From Nocardia sp. CDC159 (GTDB lineage Bacteria; Actinomycetota; Actinomycetes; Mycobacteriales; Mycobacteriaceae): a DNA stretch of 64,000 bases. The stretch spans positions 558,001-622,000 of the forward strand of contig NZ_JAMRXH010000002.1 of the NCBI RefSeq assembly GCF_023740735.1, written 5' to 3'. A program made the translations under genes and the position numbers. The number at the start of each line of letters is the position of its first letter. The first letter of the stretch is position 1. The notes under the pieces were generated by a model. The model was not told the origin of the DNA and searched no databases. It worked only from the letters and a program-made list of their open reading frames with translations. This document shows positions 26,905 to 37,159 of the stretch, one piece after another.

Positions 26905-27636
26905 ATGGCAGCGAAAACACAGGAGATTGCGTCGGTCTGGACCCGACCCCAGCGACCCCGTCGCGATACCCCCAACCTGAGCCGCGAGCACATCGTGGCC
27001 GAGGCGATCGCCCTCCTGGACGAGGAGGGCATGACGGCGTTGAGCATGCGCAAGCTCGGCGCACGCCTGGGCGCCGGGGCCACCTCGCTGTACACCCACG
27101 TGGCCAACAAGGACGAATTGATCGAGTTGGTCGCCGACCAGATATTCGGCGAACTGACCACGCCCGACCCCGAGCATCCGGACGGCTGGCGGGCGGCCAT
27201 GCTCGCCCTCGCCCGGGACCTGCGCGCGACGATTCTGCGACACCCCTGGCTGGCGGCGATCCTGGGCGAAGTGGGGCTGCTGTACCTGGGGCCCAACATG
27301 ATGCGGTTGAACGAGGCCGCCCTCACCGTGCTCGAGGAGTCCGGATTCGATACGGACACAGCCGATCACGCGCTGACCGTACTGTTCTCCTTCGTCCTCG
27401 GCGTCGCCGTCGTCGAGGCGGCCACGCAGGTGGCGGTGCGCCGCAGCGGACTGTCCGAGCAGGAGTGGATCACCAAGCTGTGGCCCGCGGCGGAGGCCGC
27501 CTCCCGTGACTATCCGCGCATCCACAAGCTCTATACCCGACAGTCACCGACGGATGTCGTATCCTCCGCCGACCAATTGTTCGTTCACCGAGTGGGCCTG
27601 ATCCTCGACGGCCTCGCCCCGAAAGACCAGGGCTAG
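26905..27636 (+). CDS. TetR-family repressor (TetR_C type) of the MFS exporter
   Basis: 243 residues. HTH NLSREHIVAEAIALLDEEGMTALSMRKLGARLGAGATSLYTHVANKDEL (about 24-72, quoted as the family pattern in pieces) and a C-terminal ligand-binding domain with WRAAMLALARDLRATILRHPWLA, as in the TetR_C_1 group related to TetR(class) proteins. ATG 26905 has GAGAGGAG about 6 nt upstream. Divergent orientation and shared spacer repeats make repression of the exporter and itself likely. Confidence 0.9.
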   Translation: MAAKTQEIASVWTRPQRPRRDTPNLSREHIVAEAIALLDEEGMTALSMRKLGARLGAGATSLYTHVANKDELIELVADQIFGELTTPDPEHPDGWRAAMLALARDLRATILRHPWLAAILGEVGLLYLGPNMMRLNEAALTVLEESGFDTDTADHALTVLFSFVLGVAVVEAATQVAVRRSGLSEQEWITKLWPAAEAASRDYPRIHKLYTRQSPTDVVSSADQLFVHRVGLILDGLAPKDQG

Positions 27637-27649
27637 GCGCGACAGACGA

Positions 27650-27680
27650 AAGGCCCGCACCGGAACACGGTGCGGGCCTT
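27650..27680. terminator. Bidirectional intrinsic terminator between tetR and katA
   Basis: Perfect 13-bp stem AAGGCCCGCACCG / CGGTGCGGGCCTT, loop GAACA, lying between two convergent genes (TetR stop 27636, katA stop 27694). A/T at the stem base gives short U-tracts in both directions. Confidence 0.85.
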
Positions 27681-27693
27681 CGCATTCGATTTG

Positions 27694-29163
27694 TTACTTG
27701 TCGGCGTCCAAACCGGCGCGCACGCCCTCCTCGATGCGCTTGCCGATCTCCGGATCGATGTTCTTCCAGTACTCGAACACCCGGCTCAGCACCGGCTCGC
27801 GCACGCCGCCGAGCACATGGCCGACGACATTGCTCACCAGGCGGTCGCGCTGGGCGTCGTCCAACACCTCGCGCACCAGCGTGCCGGGCTGGGCCCAGTC
27901 GCTGTCCTCCCGGTGCTGGATGTACCCGGCGCGCACCATCTCCGGCTCGAAGCCACCCCAGGTCGCCTCGTCGGGCGCCTTCGACGGATCGGCGTGTGGG
28001 CCGCCGTAGGAGTTCGGCGCGTAGACCGGCACGTCGGGTGCGTTGAAGTCGTAGCGCATCGCGCCTTCCTTGGAGTAGGTGTTCACCTCCGCGGCGCGCG
28101 CCCGGTTCGGCGGCAGCTGGGCGTAGTTGGTGCCGATGCGGTAGCGGTGCGCGTCGGCGTAGGCGAAGACGCGGCCCAGCAGCATCTTGTCCGGCGAGAA
28201 GCCGATGCCCGGAACGACATTCGACGGCTCTAACGCGGCCTGTTCGATCTCCACGAAGTAGTTGCGCGGGTTGCGGTTGAGCGTCCAGCGACCCACCTCG
28301 ATCAGCGGGTAGTCCTTCTTCGACCAGACCTTGGTGAGATCGAAGGGGTTGAACCGGTAGGTCGCGGCCTCGGCCACGGGCATCACCTGGACGTAGACCG
28401 TCCAGCTCGGGAAGTCAGCGCGCTCGATGGCGTCCCACAGATCGCGGCGGTGGTAGTCGGCATCCGCACCGGCGATTCGGTCGGCCTCGGCCTGGGTCAG
28501 GAAGTCCTGGCCCTGATCGGTCCGGAAGTGGTACTTCACCCAGAAGCGCTCGCCCTGGGCGTTGATCCACTGGTAGGTGTGCGAACCGTAGCCGTTCATG
28601 TGGCGGTAGGTCTTCGGAATACCGCGATCACCCATCAGCCAGGTCACCTGGTGGGCGGTCTCCGGGCGCAGCGTCCAGAAGTCCCACTGCATGTTGTGAT
28701 CGCGAAGTCCGTTGCCGGGCAGCCGCTTCTGCGAGCGGATGAAGTCGGGGAACTTGATCGGGTCCTTGATGAAGAACACCGGGGTGTTGTTGCCGACCAG
28801 GTCGTAGTTGCCGTCCTCGGTGTAGAACTTCACCGCGAAGCCGCGCGGATCGCGCCAGGTGTCCGGGCTGCCCTGCTCACCGGCGACGGTCGAGAAGCGC
28901 ACCAGCGATTCGGTCCGCGCACCCGGCTGGAACAGCTTGGCCTTGGTGAAGCGGCTGACATCGTTGGTCACGATCAGCTCGCCGTACGCGCCCGCACCCT
29001 TCGCGTGCACGATCCGCTCCGGCACCCGCTCCCGGTTGAACTGGGCCAGCTTCTCGATGAGGTAGTGGTCGTGCAGCAGGATCGGGCCCTCGGTGCCCGC
29101 GGTCAGCGACTCGTTGTCGCTGGCGACCGGCGTACCGGTGTTGGTAGTGGTCGGCTTGGTCAT
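27694..29163 (-). CDS. katA: Monofunctional heme catalase (clade 3, small subunit)
   Basis: 489 residues. Catalytic His53 in [12 protein letters not shown], Asn126 in VGNNTPVFF, and proximal heme Tyr in [31 protein letters not shown] is the catalase signature area. Disproportionates hydrogen peroxide in the cytosol. The gene lies 82 bp after a Fur-type regulator on the same strand, as in catR-catA and furA-kat loci of other actinobacteria, so expression is probably peroxide-controlled through that regulator. Confidence 0.96.
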   Translation of the reverse strand: MTKPTTTNTGTPVASDNESLTAGTEGPILLHDHYLIEKLAQFNRERVPERIVHAKGAGAYGELIVTNDVSRFTKAKLFQPGARTESLVRFSTVAGEQGSPDTWRDPRGFAVKFYTEDGNYDLVGNNTPVFFIKDPIKFPDFIRSQKRLPGNGLRDHNMQWDFWTLRPETAHQVTWLMGDRGIPKTYRHMNGYGSHTYQWINAQGERFWVKYHFRTDQGQDFLTQAEADRIAGADADYHRRDLWDAIERADFPSWTVYVQVMPVAEAATYRFNPFDLTKVWSKKDYPLIEVGRWTLNRNPRNYFVEIEQAALEPSNVVPGIGFSPDKMLLGRVFAYADAHRYRIGTNYAQLPPNRARAAEVNTYSKEGAMRYDFNAPDVPVYAPNSYGGPHADPSKAPDEATWGGFEPEMVRAGYIQHREDSDWAQPGTLVREVLDDAQRDRLVSNVVGHVLGGVREPVLSRVFEYWKNIDPEIGKRIEEGVRAGLDADK

Positions 29164-29245
29164 AGATGCCTCCTCGTACTCGCCGCACGGCTTCGCCGGG
29201 GCTCCGGGATATTGGGCTGCCCGGACGGAATGGGAATGGCAACCG

Positions 29246-29686
29246 TCAGCTATCGATCGTCCGACGGCAATCAGGGCACAGACCCCAGTACACAACCTCG
29301 GCCTCGTCGACGACGAATCCGTGCGCGTCCGACGGGTCGAGGCAGGGAGCCCGGCCCACGGCACAGTCCACGTCCACGACCGTGCCGCAGTTCCTGCACA
29401 CCAGGTGGTGGTGATTGTCGCCGGTCCGCGCCTCGTACAGCGCCGAGGAAGAGGAACCGGCCGGTTCGATGCGCCGCAGCAGTCCGGCGTTCACACAGGC
29501 GCGCAGCACGTCGTAGACGGCCTGCGTGGACACCGAGCCCAACTGCGCACGCACCGCGGCGGCTACCCGATCGGCATCCGAATGCGGTTGCGCGGCAACC
29601 GCGTCCAGCACCGCCAGCCGCGGGGCCGTAACCCGCAGACCGGCCGCGCGCAGTCGCTCGCGCGGATCGAAGTGGTCGGTGTGCAT
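29246..29686 (-). CDS. furA: Fur-family peroxide-type regulator (FurA/CatR-like)
   Basis: 146 residues. Winged helix in [29 protein letters not shown] and [23 protein letters not shown]; metal-binding [19 protein letters not shown] and a C-terminal CPDC pair, giving two CxxC motifs for structural zinc. The regulatory His/Asp site is consistent with a PerR/FurA-type peroxide sensor. Upstream AT-rich sequence at 29701-29726 is a likely auto-operator. Gene pairing with katA supports the role. Confidence 0.92.
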   Translation of the reverse strand: MHTDHFDPRERLRAAGLRVTAPRLAVLDAVAAQPHSDADRVAAAVRAQLGSVSTQAVYDVLRACVNAGLLRRIEPAGSSSSALYEARTGDNHHHLVCRNCGTVVDVDCAVGRAPCLDPSDAHGFVVDEAEVVYWGLCPDCRRTIDS

Positions 29687-29700
29687 GACTCCAGTGTGCC

Positions 29701-29726
29701 CTTTTTCTGGAATAAGTCAAGAAAAG
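29701..29726 (-). promoter_or_regulatory. FurA-type operator and promoter
   Basis: On the minus strand this reads TTGACTTATTCCAGAAAAAG with flanking CTTTTC, an AT-rich block unlike its surroundings. It resembles the FurA binding site described at mycobacterial and streptomycete furA promoters, in which TTGACT is also the -35 box. The furA start is 15 bp downstream. Confidence 0.6.
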
Positions 29727-30006
29727 ACCATGGGTCATGTTAGCGACCCAGGTCACAGCCGAGACCGTGGAATAGATCCCGCACCCCTCCCGTTGAACCC
29801 CAGTGCCGACGCCGGGACAGCCCCGGGCCGCACCCTTCGTCGCTACGAGCGACCACTCGCCGAGAGGCGCATGTTGGGCGTCGGCACCGCAGCCGCGGGG
29901 CCCCATGCCTCCGCGCTCGGACCGACGCCGCCAGGGCAGAACCTGGCGGCGTTCGTGCATTTCGGACCGCCCTGGCGTGTTGGGCGGGATCCACCTCGGA
30001 TGTGAT
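29727..30006. other. Intergenic spacer without a recognised gene
   Basis: About 280 bp between the furA promoter and the serine hydrolase promoter. Frames crossing it are GC-rich and lack a ribosome binding site or family motif. CCGCGGGGCCCC near 29895 and CGGCACCG are palindromic scraps without a clear stem-loop. Nothing supportable seen. Confidence 0.4.
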
Positions 30007-30019
30007 TAGCCTGCAAGAC

Positions 30020-31363
30020 ATGCGCCGCATCCTCGGGTGGGTTTCCGGCATGACCGCTGCTGTGCTCGTCGCGGGCGGGCTCGCGGCCGGACCGGCACAT
30101 TCCCAGGACGAGACGCACTGCGCGGTCACCTCGGATCGCCAGCTCCAGCGCGCCACCCCGGCGGCGGTCGGCTTCGACGCGGACCGACTGGCCGCCGCGC
30201 TGACCTTCGCCGCAGAGCGCAATCGGTTCAATGTGCAGGTCTTCCGGCACAACTGCCTGGTCGGCGAGGGGCCGACCAATGCCCAGACCGGCAATATCGC
30301 CTGGAACGTCTGGAGCGTCACCAAGAGCGTGGTCGCCCTCGTCGCCGGAATCGCCTGGGACAGGGGCCTTCTCGACCTCTCCGCCCCGATCGACCGCTAT
30401 CTGCCGGAGGGCCTCGGCGATGCCGCACATCGGTCGATCACGGTGGAGAATCTGCTCACCGAGACCTCCGGGCTGCGGATCGGAGCCCTGACCGAGGGCC
30501 TGACGGCGGTCATCCCGGTCGATCCGAACAGCGCCGTACAGGCGTTGGGCGTGCCGTTCGACCATCTGCCCGGCACCGAATTCACCTACAGCCAGCGCAA
30601 TGTGGACCTGCTCACCTATGTCGTGGAGCTGGCCGTCGGCGAGCCGTTCCAGCGGTTCGCGCAGCGCGAGCTGTTCGAACCCCTGGGTATCGCCCGCACC
30701 GACTACTACTGGGCCCGCGACCGCTCCGGGCATACCTACGGCTACGCCCATCTGCTGATTCCCCCGAACGATCTGTCCCGCCTGGCCCTGCTGGCGAGCA
30801 ACGACGGCCGCTGGGGTGAGCGGCAGCTCGTATCGAGCGAGTACCTGGCCATGGCGCGCCGTCCCACCGCGACCAATCCCTGCTACGGCTATCTGTTCTG
30901 GGTCGGGGCGGGCTGTGTGGAGATGCCCGCGTTCCTGCCGCGCGACACCTTCCTGATGTCCGGACTGGGATTGCAGAACGCCTTCATGATTCCGGGCTGG
31001 GACCTGACCGTGGTGTGGACGGGAGTCTTCGGCAACCGAACCGCGAAGGGCGCCACCGGCATTCTGCAGACCACCGACGAACTGTCCTGGGAGTTCTTCC
31101 GGCGCCTGGTGGCCGCCATGCGGCAGCCACCGGTCCCCGACCCCGGACCCTATCTGGAGCAGCCGACCCAGATCGATCCCCGCGACTACATCGATCCCGA
31201 TATCGTCGCGGCCATCTTCGGCCTCGGCCCGGCCGCCTACCCGGGCTGTAATGTGTTCTCCTGCTTGAAGACCCCGCTCGCGGCCCCGTTCAGCGACACC
31301 CCGCCCGGTTGCTTGATCGTGGTGTGCCTGGGACCCGATCCGCGTACCCCGGGCATCCGTTAG
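30020..31363 (+). CDS. Exported serine hydrolase of the beta-lactamase/DD-peptidase fold
   Basis: 447 residues. N-terminal signal peptide MRRILGWVSGMTAAVLVAGG ending near AHSQ. SxxK motif SVTKS (nucleophile Ser and Lys) and YSQRN as the YxN equivalent; a clear KTG triad is not obvious, replaced near MSGLGLQN. These proteins (class C-like esterases/PBP relatives) act on esters or peptides outside the membrane. The C terminus has Cys-rich tail segments (GCNVFSCLKTP, GCLIVVC) that may form disulfides. ATG 30020 lies 7 nt after TAGCCT, so the mRNA may be leaderless; GTG 30002 would add 6 residues. Confidence 0.85.
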   Translation: MRRILGWVSGMTAAVLVAGGLAAGPAHSQDETHCAVTSDRQLQRATPAAVGFDADRLAAALTFAAERNRFNVQVFRHNCLVGEGPTNAQTGNIAWNVWSVTKSVVALVAGIAWDRGLLDLSAPIDRYLPEGLGDAAHRSITVENLLTETSGLRIGALTEGLTAVIPVDPNSAVQALGVPFDHLPGTEFTYSQRNVDLLTYVVELAVGEPFQRFAQRELFEPLGIARTDYYWARDRSGHTYGYAHLLIPPNDLSRLALLASNDGRWGERQLVSSEYLAMARRPTATNPCYGYLFWVGAGCVEMPAFLPRDTFLMSGLGLQNAFMIPGWDLTVVWTGVFGNRTAKGATGILQTTDELSWEFFRRLVAAMRQPPVPDPGPYLEQPTQIDPRDYIDPDIVAAIFGLGPAAYPGCNVFSCLKTPLAAPFSDTPPGCLIVVCLGPDPRTPGIR

Positions 31364-31461
31364 CCGGACGGCGTCGGCGCTTCAGCGGAACACCTGATGC
31401 GAATCCTCGCGGGCGTCTTCGACGGTCTGCGGCCTCGATGAATGCGAGGGGCGCGCCCGCC

Positions 31462-32499
<1,038 letters not shown>

Positions 32500-33765
32500 T
32501 CAGCGCCCCGATCCGGCGTGCACGACCGCGACCTCGTCGCCGCCCAGATCGAAGGCCTTGTGCAGCACCTGCACCGCCTCGTCCAGCTCGGTGTCCTTGA
32601 CCAGCACCGAGATCCGGATCTCGGAGGTCGAGATCAGGTCGATGTTGATATCCGCCTGGGCCAGGGCCTCACAGAAGGTGGCGGTGACGCCCGGGTGGCT
32701 CTTCATACCCGCGCCCACCAGCGACACCTTGCCGATGTGATCGTCGAACAGCACCTGCGAGAAGCCGATCTCGTCCTGACGTTTGGTCAGGAACTCCACC
32801 GCCTTGGGACCGTCGGTCTTGGGCAGGGTGAAGGTGATGTCGGTCTTGCCGGTCTCGACCTTGGAGATGTTCTGCAACACCATGTCGATGTTGATCTCGG
32901 CGTCCGCGATGGCGCGGAACACCTTGGCGGCGTAGCCGGGCGAGTCCGGCAGGCCCACGACGGTCACCTTGGCCTCGCTGCGGTCGTGCGCGACGCCGGT
33001 GAGGATTGCTTTCTCCAAGGGGATGTCCTCCATCGATCCGTAGACGTAGGTGCCGTTCTTGTCGGTGTACGAGGACCGCACATGGACGGGCACGTTGTAG
33101 CGGCGCGCGTATTCCACACAGCGCAGCATGAGCACCTTGGACCCGCAGGCCGCCATCTCCAGCATCTCCTCGAAGGAGATCTGATCGAGCTTCTGCGCGT
33201 CCGGGACGATCCGCGGGTCGGCGGTGAACACGCCGTCCACGTCGGTGTAGATCTCGCAGACATCGGCCTCGAGCGCCGCGGCCAGCGCGACCGCGGTGGT
33301 ATCGGAGCCGCCGCGCCCCAGGGTGGTCACGTTCTTGCTGTCCTGCGAGACGCCCTGGAAGCCCGCGACCAGCACGATCGTGCCCTCGTCGAGCGCCTGC
33401 CGCACGCGCGAGGGAGTGACGTCGATGATGCGGGCGTTACCGTGCGCCTCGGTGGTGATCACGCCGGCCTGCGAGCCGGTGAACGAGCGCGCCTCCGCGC
33501 CAAGGGAGTGAATGGCCATGGCGACCAGCGCATTCGAGATGCGCTCACCCGCGGTGAGGAGCATGTCCAGCTCGCGTGCGGGCGGAGCGGGGGCCACCTG
33601 CTGGGCCAGATCCAGCAGTTCGTCGGTCGTGTCACCCATCGCGGAGCAGACCACCACCACGTCGTGGCCCTGCTTCTTCGTCTCCACGATCCGTTCAGCG
33701 ACGCGACGGATTCGCTCGGCGGATTCGAGCGAGGATCCTCCGTACTTCTGAACGACGAGAGCCAC
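32500..33765 (-). CDS. ask: Aspartokinase
   Basis: 421 residues from GTG 33765, which has GGAGG 8 nt upstream and gives the M. tuberculosis length; TTG 33780 is less likely. KYGGSS is the catalytic Lys/Gly motif, [11 protein letters not shown] and [13 protein letters not shown] the kinase core, and two ACT domains follow from about residue 265 for lysine/threonine feedback. An internal ATG at 33033 (MEDIPLEK) matches the beta-subunit start known for alpha2beta2 aspartokinases, which would yield a 177-residue regulatory subunit. Phosphorylates L-aspartate; co-transcribed with asd. Confidence 0.97.
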   Translation of the reverse strand: MALVVQKYGGSSLESAERIRRVAERIVETKKQGHDVVVVCSAMGDTTDELLDLAQQVAPAPPARELDMLLTAGERISNALVAMAIHSLGAEARSFTGSQAGVITTEAHGNARIIDVTPSRVRQALDEGTIVLVAGFQGVSQDSKNVTTLGRGGSDTTAVALAAALEADVCEIYTDVDGVFTADPRIVPDAQKLDQISFEEMLEMAACGSKVLMLRCVEYARRYNVPVHVRSSYTDKNGTYVYGSMEDIPLEKAILTGVAHDRSEAKVTVVGLPDSPGYAAKVFRAIADAEINIDMVLQNISKVETGKTDITFTLPKTDGPKAVEFLTKRQDEIGFSQVLFDDHIGKVSLVGAGMKSHPGVTATFCEALAQADINIDLISTSEIRISVLVKDTELDEAVQVLHKAFDLGGDEVAVVHAGSGR

Positions 33766-33963
33766 GACAGGGTCCTCCAAGATCGACTAGCTTGCTGTTA
33801 CCAGCACCCAAGCGTACCGATCGATGTCCACTCGTTATCGGGCCACCTCCCCAGTGTGATCCTCGCGATCGAAAGGTTTGGGATCACGCCCGGCGACCAA
33901 CGCGCGGAGCAACGGTCGCGGCGATCCCGCGTGACCGGAGGCCAGGTCGGGAAGGATGGAGAT

Positions 33964-34377
33964 ATGGAGAGCACTGTTATCGAGGTGAAGACGGGACGCA
34001 GCGAGGTCGTACACGACCTCACCGACGCCTGCTCGGAGTTCCTGCGCGCGGTCGCGCGGGGCCGCGATGGCCTGCTGCACGTCTTCGTCCCGCACGCCAC
34101 CGCGGGCGTGGCGTTGATCGAACTCGGAGCGGGCAGCGACGACGACCTGCTGGCCGCCCTGCGCGATCTGCTGCCCGCCGACGACCGCTGGAAGCATGCG
34201 CACGGCTCGCGCGGCCACGGCCGCAGCCATGTCATGCCCGCTCTCATCGCCCCCTACGCCACCGTGCCGGTGCTGAACGGCGAACTGGCCCTGGGCACCT
34301 GGCAATCGGTGGCGATGGTCGATCTCAATGTGGACAATCCGGAGCGCAAGGTCCGGCTGTCGTTTCTCGGGGGCTGA
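33964..34377 (+). CDS. YjbQ/UPF0047 family protein
   Basis: 137 residues. HATAGVALIELGAGSDDDLLAALRDLLP, then HAHGSRGHGRSHVMPALIAPYATVPVLNGELALGTWQ, contains the conserved His/Asp cluster and the GTWQ...D motif of this family, whose members show weak thiamine-phosphate-synthase activity and bind metal. No partner gene is obvious; it is divergent from ask. Function remains unclear. Confidence 0.85.
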   Translation: MESTVIEVKTGRSEVVHDLTDACSEFLRAVARGRDGLLHVFVPHATAGVALIELGAGSDDDLLAALRDLLPADDRWKHAHGSRGHGRSHVMPALIAPYATVPVLNGELALGTWQSVAMVDLNVDNPERKVRLSFLGG

Positions 34378-34380
34378 GAC

Positions 34381-34956
34381 TCAGGCGCGGGTGAACCAGC
34401 TGACCTGCGCGCCGCTGTCGAAGTCCTGCCGCTTGGTGGGGGTGAACCGCGCCGGGCTGAATTTGCCGGTGAACATCGGGACACCCGCCCCGGCGATGAC
34501 CGGATAGCTCTTGATGATCAGCTCGTCGACCTCGTCGATGAGCTGCCCGGCCAGGATGCCGCCGCCGCACAGCCAAATATCGGTGTCCGCTTCCTTTTTC
34601 AGACGCCGCACCAGTTCGACCGGATCCTCGTCGACGACCTCGACCATGGGATCGTCGACCGGCCCGAGCGTGCGGGACACCACGTACTGCTTCATATGGG
34701 CGTACGGGCTGGCCACTCCGATCTCCAGGGCGGGGTCGTATGTTCCGCGGCCCATGATCAAGGTGCCCCATTCCCGGTTCGGCATATTCACATCCAGACC
34801 GACGTGCGGGCGAATATGGGTCGGAACCGTCTCGGGGTAGCGCTCATTGAACCAGGCGGCCATATCCGCCGAGACCGGATAGAAGTCGAACTCACCGCCG
34901 GGCCCAGCGATGTAGCCGTCGAGGGAAACAGCGACGTAGTAGACGAGCTTTCGCAT
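34381..34956 (-). CDS. Dihydrofolate-reductase-like protein (RibD C-terminal domain)
   Basis: 191 residues of the DHFR/RibD_C family: KLVYYVAVSLDGYIAGPGGEFD at the N terminus (the SLDGYI signature), LIMGRGTYD, and DIWLCGGGILAGQLIDEVDELII as the NADPH site. Stand-alone members are usually uncharacterised NADPH reductases. Tail-to-tail with the YjbQ gene (3-bp gap). An AT-rich spacer with an inverted repeat lies upstream, which suggests specific regulation. Confidence 0.87.
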   Translation of the reverse strand: MRKLVYYVAVSLDGYIAGPGGEFDFYPVSADMAAWFNERYPETVPTHIRPHVGLDVNMPNREWGTLIMGRGTYDPALEIGVASPYAHMKQYVVSRTLGPVDDPMVEVVDEDPVELVRRLKKEADTDIWLCGGGILAGQLIDEVDELIIKSYPVIAGAGVPMFTGKFSPARFTPTKRQDFDSGAQVSWFTRA

Positions 34957-34988
34957 GGGTACCGCCTTAGTGTTGCACTCTAGATGAA

Positions 34989-35009
34989 GTAGTTTGATCA
35001 TAGTACTAC
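34989..35009. promoter_or_regulatory. AT-rich inverted repeat upstream of the DHFR-like gene
   Basis: GTAGT (34989-34993) and ACTAC (35005-35009) flank TTGATCATAGT; on the minus strand TATGAT here is a good -10. The block is conspicuously AT-rich compared with the surroundings. A MarR- or ArsR-type repressor site overlapping the promoter is a guess. Confidence 0.4.
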
Positions 35010-35121
35010 GATTGAAGTGGTGTCAACCTCGAATCGGTCCGGTCCGAAAGGTCCACCCCCACCGCAGGATTGGCACTCGACCACCTTGTGATGCAAGTCA
35101 CTTCCATTCGATAATGCGAAG

Positions 35122-35304
35122 ATGCGGGCGAATGTCGGAGATCAGATCCTGATGCACGGGCGAACGGTCGGAATGCGCGAGCGGACCGCCGAGATCGTCG
35201 AGGTCCGCGGCAGCGACGGCGCTCCGCCCTATGTCGTCCGATTCGACGACGGCCACGAGAGCCTGGTCTTTCCCGGACCGGACTGCGAAGTCCTACCGCG
35301 CTGA
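35122..35304 (+). CDS. DUF1918 family small protein
   Basis: 60 residues: VGDQILMHGRTVGMRERTAEIVEVRGSDGAPPYVVRFDDGHESLVFPGPD, the standard single-domain DUF1918 (SH3-like barrel) found throughout actinobacteria. Function unknown. A GATAAT hexamer ends 6 nt before the ATG, consistent with a leaderless mRNA. Confidence 0.9.
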   Translation: MRANVGDQILMHGRTVGMRERTAEIVEVRGSDGAPPYVVRFDDGHESLVFPGPDCEVLPR

Positions 35305-35471
35305 ACGTCTTTCACCCCTCGCACAGTCGCTCGGCCGTCCGGCGGGCAGGCTGCACAACATGCCCGGGTTCGAGCTTCAACGACACGTGTGAAACAGACC
35401 ACACAGTTGACGTCCGACTGTGACCCTGGAGACAATCGAGCGCGAACCTATTCGGGGGGTGGAGGACAAGC

Positions 35472-35927
35472 ATGCGCACGAAAACCGACCACCGATTCAT
35501 CGTCGAGGTCCATCCCGAGCAGGTCATGGAGGCACTGCTCGCGGTAGAGCGGACGCCGGAATGGTCACCGTGGCACAAGGATGTGCGCGTTGCGAGCCGG
35601 GACGAATTCGGCCACCCGCGCCGCGTCTACGCGACCGTGACCCCGATGAACAATTCCGACCGCCAGGTGCTCGAATACGACTGCGGCGCCGATCGAATCG
35701 GCTGGGAGGTCGTGGAAAGCGGTGCGGGCGGCGGGGGTAAGGGCTGGTTCGAGATCGAGGAGACCGCCGAGGGCACCGAGGTCTGGTACCACACCGAGGT
35801 GTACTTACCCATCCCGGTTCCGGGGCTGTTGATGAAGCGCACCCTGAACCGGGTCAACGACGAGGCCGTACAGAACCTGATCGAGTTCATCGAGAAATTT
35901 CGGTTCGAAAACTACGAAGTGGGCTGA
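35472..35927 (+). CDS. SRPBCC (START/polyketide-cyclase-like) protein
   Basis: 151 residues with the helix-grip pattern: an opening strand TDHRFIVEVHPEQVMEALLAVERTPEWSPWHKD (typical RTPEW..W), a Gly-rich turn and a long C-terminal helix LNRVNDEAVQNLIEFIEKFR. Similar mycobacterial proteins bind lipids, but no substrate is known. GGAGG lies 7-8 nt before ATG 35472. 20 bp upstream of the LtrA gene, so possibly co-transcribed. Confidence 0.85.
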   Translation: MRTKTDHRFIVEVHPEQVMEALLAVERTPEWSPWHKDVRVASRDEFGHPRRVYATVTPMNNSDRQVLEYDCGADRIGWEVVESGAGGGGKGWFEIEETAEGTEVWYHTEVYLPIPVPGLLMKRTLNRVNDEAVQNLIEFIEKFRFENYEVG

Positions 35928-35947
35928 CCACCTGTAACGATGTCCCC

Positions 35948-37159
35948 ATGACAGGTGGCAGACGCACCCGCCTCCAGGCGGTGTCCGAGAACGCCTCGGT
36001 GACCCAGCTGGAGCTGTTCTTCGACCTGGTGCTGGTGTTCGCCTTCACCCAGGTCACCGATCTGGCCGCGCACGAGACCACAGCGGCGAATATGCTGCGT
36101 GCGTTTCTGGTGCTGGCGGTCATGTGGTGGGTGTGGATCGCCTACGCCTGGCTGGGCAATGTGATCAAGGCCGACGAGGGCATCGCCCGGGTGGCGCTGT
36201 TCGGCGCGATGGGCGCGGCGCTGATCGTGGCGCTCGCCATTCCCGAGGCCTTCCACGATCTGCCGGGCGGCTGGTACGCGCCGCTGGTGTTCGCGCTCGG
36301 CTATCTGGCCATCCGGCTGATCCACCTGTACGTGTTCTGGTGTGCCAGTAGCGAAGACGCGCAGCTGCGGCGGCAGGTGACGCGGTGGTCGCTCGGCTCG
36401 ATCACGATCGGCACGGTGCTGCTGATCATCGCCGCGACCAGCCACGGCACCGCGCAGATCGCGCTGTGGATCGCCGCCATCGTGGGCGACATGGTGTGGA
36501 CGCTGTTCTCGGGCAACGAATGGCGACTGGGCTCTGTCGGTCACTTCGCCGAGCGGCACGGGCTGATCGTGATCGTGGCGCTGGGCGAATCCATCGTCTC
36601 CATCGGCGTGGGCGTCTCCGGGCTGCCGATCTCCTGGCCCATCACCGTGGGAGCGCTGCTGGCGCTGGGTGTTTCGACCCTGCTGTGGTGGGCGTACTTC
36701 GATGTCGGCGCGGCGGTGGTGGAACGGGCGATGGCGGCGGCCCAGGGCGAGCGGCGGGTTCAGATCGCCCGCAACTGCTACACCTACTGGCACTTTCCGA
36801 TGATCGTCGGCGTCATCGCGCTGTCGCTGGGGCTGAAGAAGGTGCTCAACTATGTGGGCGGCGGCGCGGGCCACACCCTACGCGATCAGCTGCACGGGAT
36901 TCCGCTGTTCGCGCTGTACGGCGGCGTGGTGGTGTACCTGATCGCGCTGGTCGGCTTCCGGCACTACGCGACGAGAGTCGTGCTGTGGCCGCGGGTACTC
37001 ACGGCCGGGTTGTTGATCGCGCTGATTCCGGCGGCCTCGCGGCTGCCCGCGATGGCCGCGCTGGGACTGCTGTTCGCCGTGCTGGCGGTGCTGATCGGGT
37101 GGGAGGTCGTGCGCTACGCCCGGCCGCGCGAGGAGATTCGCCACGGCGCCGCTCACTGA
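35948..37159 (+). CDS. Low-temperature-requirement A (LtrA) family membrane protein
   Basis: 403 residues, about 12 hydrophobic segments. The family signature VTQLELFFDLVLVFAFTQVTDL is at 18-39, followed by WWVWIAYAWLGN and the mid-protein HFAERHGLIVIVALGESIVSIG with conserved His/Glu. Named from Listeria ltrA, needed for growth in the cold; biochemical role unknown. Its stop overlaps that of the convergent membrane gene by 7 bp. Confidence 0.92.
   Translation: MTGGRRTRLQAVSENASVTQLELFFDLVLVFAFTQVTDLAAHETTAANMLRAFLVLAVMWWVWIAYAWLGNVIKADEGIARVALFGAMGAALIVALAIPEAFHDLPGGWYAPLVFALGYLAIRLIHLYVFWCASSEDAQLRRQVTRWSLGSITIGTVLLIIAATSHGTAQIALWIAAIVGDMVWTLFSGNEWRLGSVGHFAERHGLIVIVALGESIVSIGVGVSGLPISWPITVGALLALGVSTLLWWAYFDVGAAVVERAMAAAQGERRVQIARNCYTYWHFPMIVGVIALSLGLKKVLNYVGGGAGHTLRDQLHGIPLFALYGGVVVYLIALVGFRHYATRVVLWPRVLTAGLLIALIPAASRLPAMAALGLLFAVLAVLIGWEVVRYARPREEIRHGAAH

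Noticed and set aside
29843..30019. Plus- and minus-strand frames before the serine hydrolase
   Set aside because: They lack a ribosome binding site and family motifs, and the longest is an extension of an antisense frame of the hydrolase.
34957..35020. Riboswitch upstream of the DHFR-like gene
   Set aside because: The leader is too short and no conserved riboswitch core was recognised; the AT-rich repeat fits a protein operator better.
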